Of a stretch of DNA of 20,693 nt, positions 15,690 to 20,693 are shown in pieces. Each line of letters opens with the position of its first letter. Position 1 is the stretch's first letter. Origin of the DNA: Desulfobacteraceae bacterium (GTDB lineage: Bacteria > Desulfobacterota > Desulfobacteria > Desulfobacterales > Desulfobacteraceae); the NCBI GenBank assembly GCA_011390435.1, contig JAABSK010000025.1, positions 1 through 20,693 of the forward strand, read 5' to 3'. The notes beneath the pieces were generated by a model. It did not search any database, was not told the DNA's origin, and saw only the letters and a program-made list of their open reading frames with translations. The position numbers and the translations under genes were made by a program.

Positions 15690-17048
15690 ATGGGGAAGAT
15701 CTTATCGGCATTAATGGAGATTGTGGGCGAAGACCATGCATCAAATCGAAACGAAGAGCTGTTCACCTATTCAAAGGATCTGGGCACGGCCCCTCCGCAA
15801 TGGCCTGAATATGTAGTAGTTCCCAAAACCACGGCAGAGGTTCAGAAAATTGTTTATCTGGCCAATCAGCAAAAGATCCCCATTGTTCCGCTGGGTGGCG
15901 GCATGACCCTGGCCGGACTGGCCCTGCCACTGAAAGGGGGCATCATCATTGATTTAAAGCGGCTGGACACCATTCTTGAAATCAATCCTGAAGCCCGGTA
16001 CATGGTGGTCGAAGCCGGCATCTCCAATGGAAAGGTCACGGCCTTTCTTAAAAAAAACCACCCCAGACTCATGCATTCAGAACCCGGGGCTCCGCCGGCT
16101 GCGACCATTGGTGGAAACCTTGCCATCCATGGCCAGGGGGATCTGGCCCACCCCTATGGGTTTAATTCCGACATGATCAACGGCATGGAAGTGGTCCTGC
16201 CCACCGGAGAGATCGCCCGGTTCGGGTCCTGTGCCGTGGGTTCTGGATGGTACACCATGCACCCGCTCCCGGATCTGGGCCTTTTCTGCGGATGGAGCGG
16301 CTGCACCGGAATTATTACCAAGGTTTCGTTAAAATTATACCCCCACAAAAAATTCCGGTATACGGATATGTTTGTGGTCCAGAACGAAGCACTCATTCCG
16401 GAAATCCTGCATGAAATCACTCACCTGGGACTGACCGAAGACCTGCTTTCCTCCAGTTCCAAAATACCGCCGGCCCTGGACGGACTGCACCATATCAGTA
16501 TCAATATTGCCGGCGATCTTGAAACGGAAATTGAATTCAAACGCCACATGATTTTTGATGTGGCCCTTTCAAAATATATCCGCGAGGGTTCCGGCGGTAT
16601 CGGCGGCCTCTCAGATGAAAGATCCAGACCCCAGGTCAGTAAATCCTCAGACTGGAAAAAAGGCGGTGGATTCGAGTACGTCGGAGCCATCATCCCGGTC
16701 TCAGCCTATCCGGAATGCTATCGCAAAGGGGTGGAGATCAGCACCCGCCATGAGATTCCCTACACGGTTCTCGGAAGGGTTATCGGATGTGCCCATGCCA
16801 TGATGTTTTCCTGGTCCTATGCCTTTAACCGGGCAGATCAGGACACCATTACCCATGCCCGGAACGCCCTGCACGAAACCGATGACCTGGTGATGGAAAT
16901 GAACACCACCATCTGGAAACCAGCCGTATATGGACAAAACCTGATGATGTCACGCATGGATCCGGCCACAAAGGCACTGATGAAGAAGGTCAAAACCCTT
17001 CTTGATCCCAACAATATTATGAATCCGGGAAACTGGGAGGTGATCTGA
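15690..17048 (+). CDS. FAD-linked oxidase, GlcD-like dehydrogenase subunit
   Basis: A 452-residue flavoprotein of the vanillyl-alcohol oxidase/GlcD family, which oxidises 2-hydroxy acids and similar substrates with FAD. The FAD-binding domain has VPLGGGMTLAG at residues 67-76 and PAATIGGNLAIHGQG at 136-150. The C-terminus ends LLDPNNIMNPGNW, typical of the family. It lacks a signal peptide or membrane segment. GAGGAG precedes the ATG, 14 bases after the previous gene, and its stop shares one base with the next start. It is the likely catalytic subunit of a three-part complex with the flanking Fe-S proteins. Lactate, glycolate and other hydroxy acids are possible substrates, but the sequence does not decide among them. 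Confidence 0.87.
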   Translation: MGKILSALMEIVGEDHASNRNEELFTYSKDLGTAPPQWPEYVVVPKTTAEVQKIVYLANQQKIPIVPLGGGMTLAGLALPLKGGIIIDLKRLDTILEINPEARYMVVEAGISNGKVTAFLKKNHPRLMHSEPGAPPAATIGGNLAIHGQGDLAHPYGFNSDMINGMEVVLPTGEIARFGSCAVGSGWYTMHPLPDLGLFCGWSGCTGIITKVSLKLYPHKKFRYTDMFVVQNEALIPEILHEITHLGLTEDLLSSSSKIPPALDGLHHISINIAGDLETEIEFKRHMIFDVALSKYIREGSGGIGGLSDERSRPQVSKSSDWKKGGGFEYVGAIIPVSAYPECYRKGVEISTRHEIPYTVLGRVIGCAHAMMFSWSYAFNRADQDTITHARNALHETDDLVMEMNTTIWKPAVYGQNLMMSRMDPATKALMKKVKTLLDPNNIMNPGNWEVI

Positions 17049-18220
17049 TGAAGCTGTCTGAATATGCATACCAGGATGTCATTCACCGCTGTTTTCGATG
17101 CGGCTACTGCAAATTCCCTGTTAACTGGGATGATGTGACCAATTGCCCGTCCTATGCACGGTTTCGAACCGAAAGCTTTTCCAGCGGCGGCCGCCTGTGG
17201 CTGATCCGCGCCTGGGTAAACGGAGAATTGCCATGGTCTGAACATCTTGCCAGAATCGTTTATTCATGCACTGCCTGTAAAAATTGTGTTGAAAAATGCC
17301 CCCATAGTTTTGGAGAAGACCTGGTGAACATGGTTGTTGCTGCCAGAACCCTGATGGTCAGCCAGGGAAAGGTACCCAAGCCTGTAAAGGATTTTTTGCA
17401 GAACACCCAGTTGCACGCAAACCCCTACGGCATCCCGGCCAGAAAACGCGGAAACTGGATGGAAGGCGTGGATATTCCGGAATATAACGGCCAGGAATAT
17501 CTGTTCTATACCGGGTGTGAAGGCGCGTTTGACCCAAGGGCACAGAAGGCGGCAAGAGCTGTGGCCCGGCTGCTGCTGTCTGCAGGCCTCAGCGTCGGCG
17601 CCCTCAAAACCGGTGAGCTTTCCGACGGCAACGAAGCAAATCTTCTGGGAGAAGATGCACTGATGGAAACCCTTGCCCAGAAGAATATCGAGCGGTTCTC
17701 GCAGCTTGGCGTAACAAAAATCATCACCCTGTCTCCCCATTCCTACCATATTTTCAAAACCGCTTACCCAGATCTGGGAGGGAATTATCAGGTCTCTCAC
17801 TACACCCAGATTCTTGCAGCACTGCTGCAAAAAGGTCAGCTCAAAGCCCCTGAAGCATCCGGACTGCGCATCACTTTCCATGACCCGTGTTTTCTGGGGC
17901 GGTGGAATCATGAATATGATGCCCCGCGAAATGTCATCAAATCCTTTAAAGGTGCTCAGTTCAAAGAGATGGAGCGATGTCGGAACGGTGCATTGTGCTG
18001 CGGCGGCGGGTCTGGAAATTTTTTTACGGATTTTTTAGGCGGCAGCGAAGACAGCCCGGCCAGAATCCGAATCCGGCAGGCGGTGGAAACACAGGCCCAG
18101 ATTCTTGCAGTGGCATGCCCCAACTGCCTGACCATGCTGGAAGACGCCTGCATATCAGAAGGGCTGGAAAAAGATATCATTGTCAAGGATATTTCAGAGC
18201 TCTTTTTTACCCGTCAATGA
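17048..18220 (+). CDS. Fe-S oxidoreductase subunit, GlcF/HdrD-like
   Basis: A 390-residue soluble protein with two N-terminal cluster sites: C15-x2-C18-x2-C21 followed after 11 residues by C33-P, which is a stretched motif, and a standard C74-x2-C77-x2-C80-x3-C84-P. The C-terminal part has CCG features: YTGCEGAF near residue 155, then DPCFLGRW, CCGGGSGNFF and ACPNCLTML. The first CCG copy appears incomplete. The family (GlcF, HdrD, LutA-like) carries electrons from flavin subunits to quinones, menaquinone-linked proteins or disulfides. Its ATG overlaps the stop of the FAD gene by one base, which supports a fixed subunit ratio. It is similar in plan to the first Fe-S protein but not a simple copy. 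Confidence 0.87.
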   Translation: MKLSEYAYQDVIHRCFRCGYCKFPVNWDDVTNCPSYARFRTESFSSGGRLWLIRAWVNGELPWSEHLARIVYSCTACKNCVEKCPHSFGEDLVNMVVAARTLMVSQGKVPKPVKDFLQNTQLHANPYGIPARKRGNWMEGVDIPEYNGQEYLFYTGCEGAFDPRAQKAARAVARLLLSAGLSVGALKTGELSDGNEANLLGEDALMETLAQKNIERFSQLGVTKIITLSPHSYHIFKTAYPDLGGNYQVSHYTQILAALLQKGQLKAPEASGLRITFHDPCFLGRWNHEYDAPRNVIKSFKGAQFKEMERCRNGALCCGGGSGNFFTDFLGGSEDSPARIRIRQAVETQAQILAVACPNCLTMLEDACISEGLEKDIIVKDISELFFTRQ

Positions 18221-18312
18221 CTCAGTGCATCCAGGAGTGGACAAAACCGGTTCCAGGCTGATATATATCGTCATGAACCCTTATCCATCTTTATCCAAAG
18301 GAGAACCGGATC

Positions 18313-19062
18313 ATGACCGATACGATGCAGCGATTATGCCAGCACAGATCCATCCGCCGATTTCTTGACCAGCCAATTGAGCCGGGTGTCATTGAAACCA
18401 TTATCCAGGCTGGACAGGCTGCATCCACCTCACACCATGTCCAGGCCTACACCATCATTCAGGTCAACCGGCCGGATCTGCGCAAACAGATTGCAGATCT
18501 GGCCGGTCCCCAGCCCTGGGTTGAACAGGCGCCGGTTTTCCTGGTGTTCTGCGCAGACCTTGGCCGCCTTGAAACCGCCTGCAGCATGCACGGGACACTG
18601 CCGGAAAACGGATGGACCGAGCTGGGGATCGTTGCCACTGTGGATACGGCACTGGCTGCCCAGAACATCCTGGTGGCTGCGGAATCCATCGGTCTTGGCG
18701 GGGTGTTTATCGGCGGTATCCGGAATGATCCTGCCACGGTCTGCTCTTTGCTGAATATTCCGGACAATGCCTATCCAGTGTTCGGCATGTGCCTGGGATA
18801 CCCGGATCAGCCGCCGGATATCAAACCCCGACTGCCCCTTGACCTGATTTTTCATCAGGACTCCTATCCGGGTCCGGAAAAAAACAGCCGGATACAGGAG
18901 AGACTGACATCCTATGACCAGACAATGAATACCTATTACCTGAACCGGGATTCCAACCTGAAAGACCAGACCTGGACCCGGCAGATGGCAGATTTCATGG
19001 GTAAGGCAACCCGTCCCCACATGAAACCCTTTCTGGAAAAAAAAGGATTTTTTCTTCGATGA
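18313..19062 (+). CDS. Nitroreductase family oxidoreductase (NfsA-like)
   Basis: A 249-residue flavoprotein. HRSIRRFLDQPI at residues 11-22 is the FMN-phosphate-binding start of the nitroreductase fold. AGQAASTSHHVQAYTIIQV follows, and later DTALAAQNILVAAESIGLGGVFIGGIRND and YPVFGMCLGYP. Length and layout fit the NfsA/FRP (NADPH-dependent) group, including the C-terminal extension. Such enzymes reduce nitro groups, quinones or flavins with two electrons; the natural substrate is not known. AAAGGAG lies 9 bases before the ATG. The gene lies 92 bases after the Fe-S/FAD set on the same strand with no promoter recognised between, and it overlaps the methyltransferase gene by ATGA, so both are probably co-translated. 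Confidence 0.87.
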   Translation: MTDTMQRLCQHRSIRRFLDQPIEPGVIETIIQAGQAASTSHHVQAYTIIQVNRPDLRKQIADLAGPQPWVEQAPVFLVFCADLGRLETACSMHGTLPENGWTELGIVATVDTALAAQNILVAAESIGLGGVFIGGIRNDPATVCSLLNIPDNAYPVFGMCLGYPDQPPDIKPRLPLDLIFHQDSYPGPEKNSRIQERLTSYDQTMNTYYLNRDSNLKDQTWTRQMADFMGKATRPHMKPFLEKKGFFLR

Positions 19063-19904
19063 ATCAGACCCCTTCTCCCCAAAATTACAAAACCGTTCTG
19101 AATCGGCATTACCATCAGGAAAACCTGACCCATGCCATTTTTTCAGCCCTTGAAAAAGCTGGAACAGATACCGCCGCCCTGACCATTGACAGTCTCGGGC
19201 CCATGGAGGAACTGCACATTGCCGGCCGCAAAGCCACGATGCGCCTTGGCCGGTCTGCAGGGCTCAGGCCCGGCATGACCGTTCTGGACATTGGATGCGG
19301 AATCGGAGGACCGGCCCGGACCCTTGCCCATTTTTTCGGATGCCGTGTCATCGGCATTGACCTGGCTGAAGCCTTTTGCATTGCGGCAGGAGCGATCACG
19401 CAAAAAATGAAACTGACCCATCTGGTGAATATCCTCCATGCAGATGCACTGGCGTTGCCGGTCAAAAACAGCGCACTTGATATTGTCTGGGCCCAGCATG
19501 TGACCATGAACATCCCGGACAAACCAGGGCTTTTCACGGAAATCAACAGGGTTCTCAAGCCCGGTGGCAAGCTGGTGCTGTACGAAATTCTGTCCGAATG
19601 CAGCCATGATCTTTATCTTCCCCTGCCCTTTGCCACAGACAGTGCCCTGTGTTTTCTGCAATCCGAGGCAGATCTGTCTGCCGATGTTCAGGCAGCAGGG
19701 TTCCACCCCCTGGTATGGGAGGATATCACTTCATCTGCCCTTGAAACCCAGCAAAAAGTCATCAATGCCATCCATCAAAAAGGACTGCCCGTACTCAACC
19801 CCGGCATCCTGCTGGGCCCGGATTTTGTGCTGATGGCCCAGAACCTTCTCAAAAATCTGGAAACAGGACGGATTCAAATTCTCGAAGCGATCCTGACCTG
19901 TTAA
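19059..19904 (+). CDS. SAM-dependent methyltransferase (class I)
   Basis: A 281-residue cytoplasmic methyltransferase. The SAM-binding motif TVLDIGCGIGGPART is at residues 74-88, followed by the acidic IGIDLAEAFC, the motif HADALALPVKNSALDIVWAQHV, and RVLKPGGKLVLYEIL. This pattern is typical of the UbiE/sterol/sarcosine-dimethylglycine methyltransferase group; GIGGPAR is common in small-molecule methylases. The substrate is not visible. It overlaps the nitroreductase by 4 bases (ATGA). A large inverted repeat begins at its stop codon and may end the transcript. A tie to quinone or another redox cofactor could be imagined from the neighbours but is only inference. Confidence 0.87.
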   Translation: MNQTPSPQNYKTVLNRHYHQENLTHAIFSALEKAGTDTAALTIDSLGPMEELHIAGRKATMRLGRSAGLRPGMTVLDIGCGIGGPARTLAHFFGCRVIGIDLAEAFCIAAGAITQKMKLTHLVNILHADALALPVKNSALDIVWAQHVTMNIPDKPGLFTEINRVLKPGGKLVLYEILSECSHDLYLPLPFATDSALCFLQSEADLSADVQAAGFHPLVWEDITSSALETQQKVINAIHQKGLPVLNPGILLGPDFVLMAQNLLKNLETGRIQILEAILTC

Positions 19905-19949
19905 TAGATTACAAATTTGAAAAATATAGGTTACAAATTTGTAATCTAT
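19904..19949. repeat. 16-bp inverted repeat after the methyltransferase gene
   Basis: Arms ATAGATTACAAATTTG (19904-19919) and CAAATTTGTAATCTAT (19934-19949) are perfect, with a 14-base centre. The right arm is part of its own palindrome TTACAAATTTGTAA (19931-19944), so TTACAAATTTG occurs twice in direct order. The structure begins at the last base of the methyltransferase stop and is followed by ATTTTTATT, which fits an AT-rich intrinsic terminator. The repeated half-sites fit an operator or enhancer for the nifH promoter about 115 bases downstream. Both roles are possible. Confidence 0.6.
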
Positions 19950-19980
19950 ATTTTTATTCCTGTTATTATTTCTTGATTAA

Positions 19981-20693
<713 letters not shown>

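Noticed and set aside
18221..18312. Separate sigma54 or sigma70 promoter for the nitroreductase
   Set aside because: No GG-N10-GC pair with matching context and no convincing -35/-10 pair were found in the gap.

Overview
The window looks like chromosomal DNA of a Gram-negative anaerobe, most probably a Desulfobacterota sulfate reducer close to Desulfobacter, Desulfobacula or Desulfotignum. This is inferred from the gene mix: LPS genes (msbA, waaA), many cysteine-rich CCG-type Fe-S oxidoreductases, a large sigma54-dependent activator, a divergent (cluster III-like) nifH, and moderate GC content with AT-rich intergenic DNA. No sequence comparison was possible. No rRNA, tRNA, CRISPR array, insertion sequence or phage gene was seen, and no gene-free stretch exceeds about 300 bases.

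Layout. (1) 1-3946, minus strand: a tight housekeeping operon read msbA, Trm112-like zinc protein, DUF4416 protein, yicC, remA-like DUF370 protein, gmk (cut by the left edge). It joins outer-membrane building, RNA turnover and nucleotide metabolism. waaA (Kdo transferase, plus) diverges from msbA across a short spacer holding a perfect palindrome. (2) 5292-6171: a stand-alone GAF-domain protein with its own leader, then a strong hairpin shared with the convergent gpsA. (3) 6172-9019, minus: gpsA and a divergent MscS-like membrane protein with a long periplasmic coiled coil. (4) 9097-14379, minus: a 723-residue acetyl-CoA hydrolase/transferase family enzyme, and upstream of it a 984-residue enhancer-binding protein (TPR-like, GAF, AAA+, Fis HTH). 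(5) 14635-18220, plus, divergent from the activator: Fe-S protein, FAD-linked oxidase, Fe-S protein, behind a near-consensus sigma54 promoter with inverted repeats upstream. (6) 18313-19904, plus: a nitroreductase and a SAM-dependent methyltransferase with overlapping stop and start. (7) 20146 to the right edge: the first 182 codons of nifH behind a second sigma54 promoter, with a large inverted repeat farther upstream.

The most interesting unit is the activator together with the divergent Fe-S/flavin/Fe-S set. A sigma54 activator with a cytoplasmic TPR/GAF sensor probably switches on a soluble GlcD/GlcF-like dehydrogenase whose substrate is unknown. The neighbouring CoA-transferase may feed or drain the same pathway, though nothing in the sequence proves that link. 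The nitroreductase/methyltransferase pair between this cluster and nifH has no obvious known pathway.
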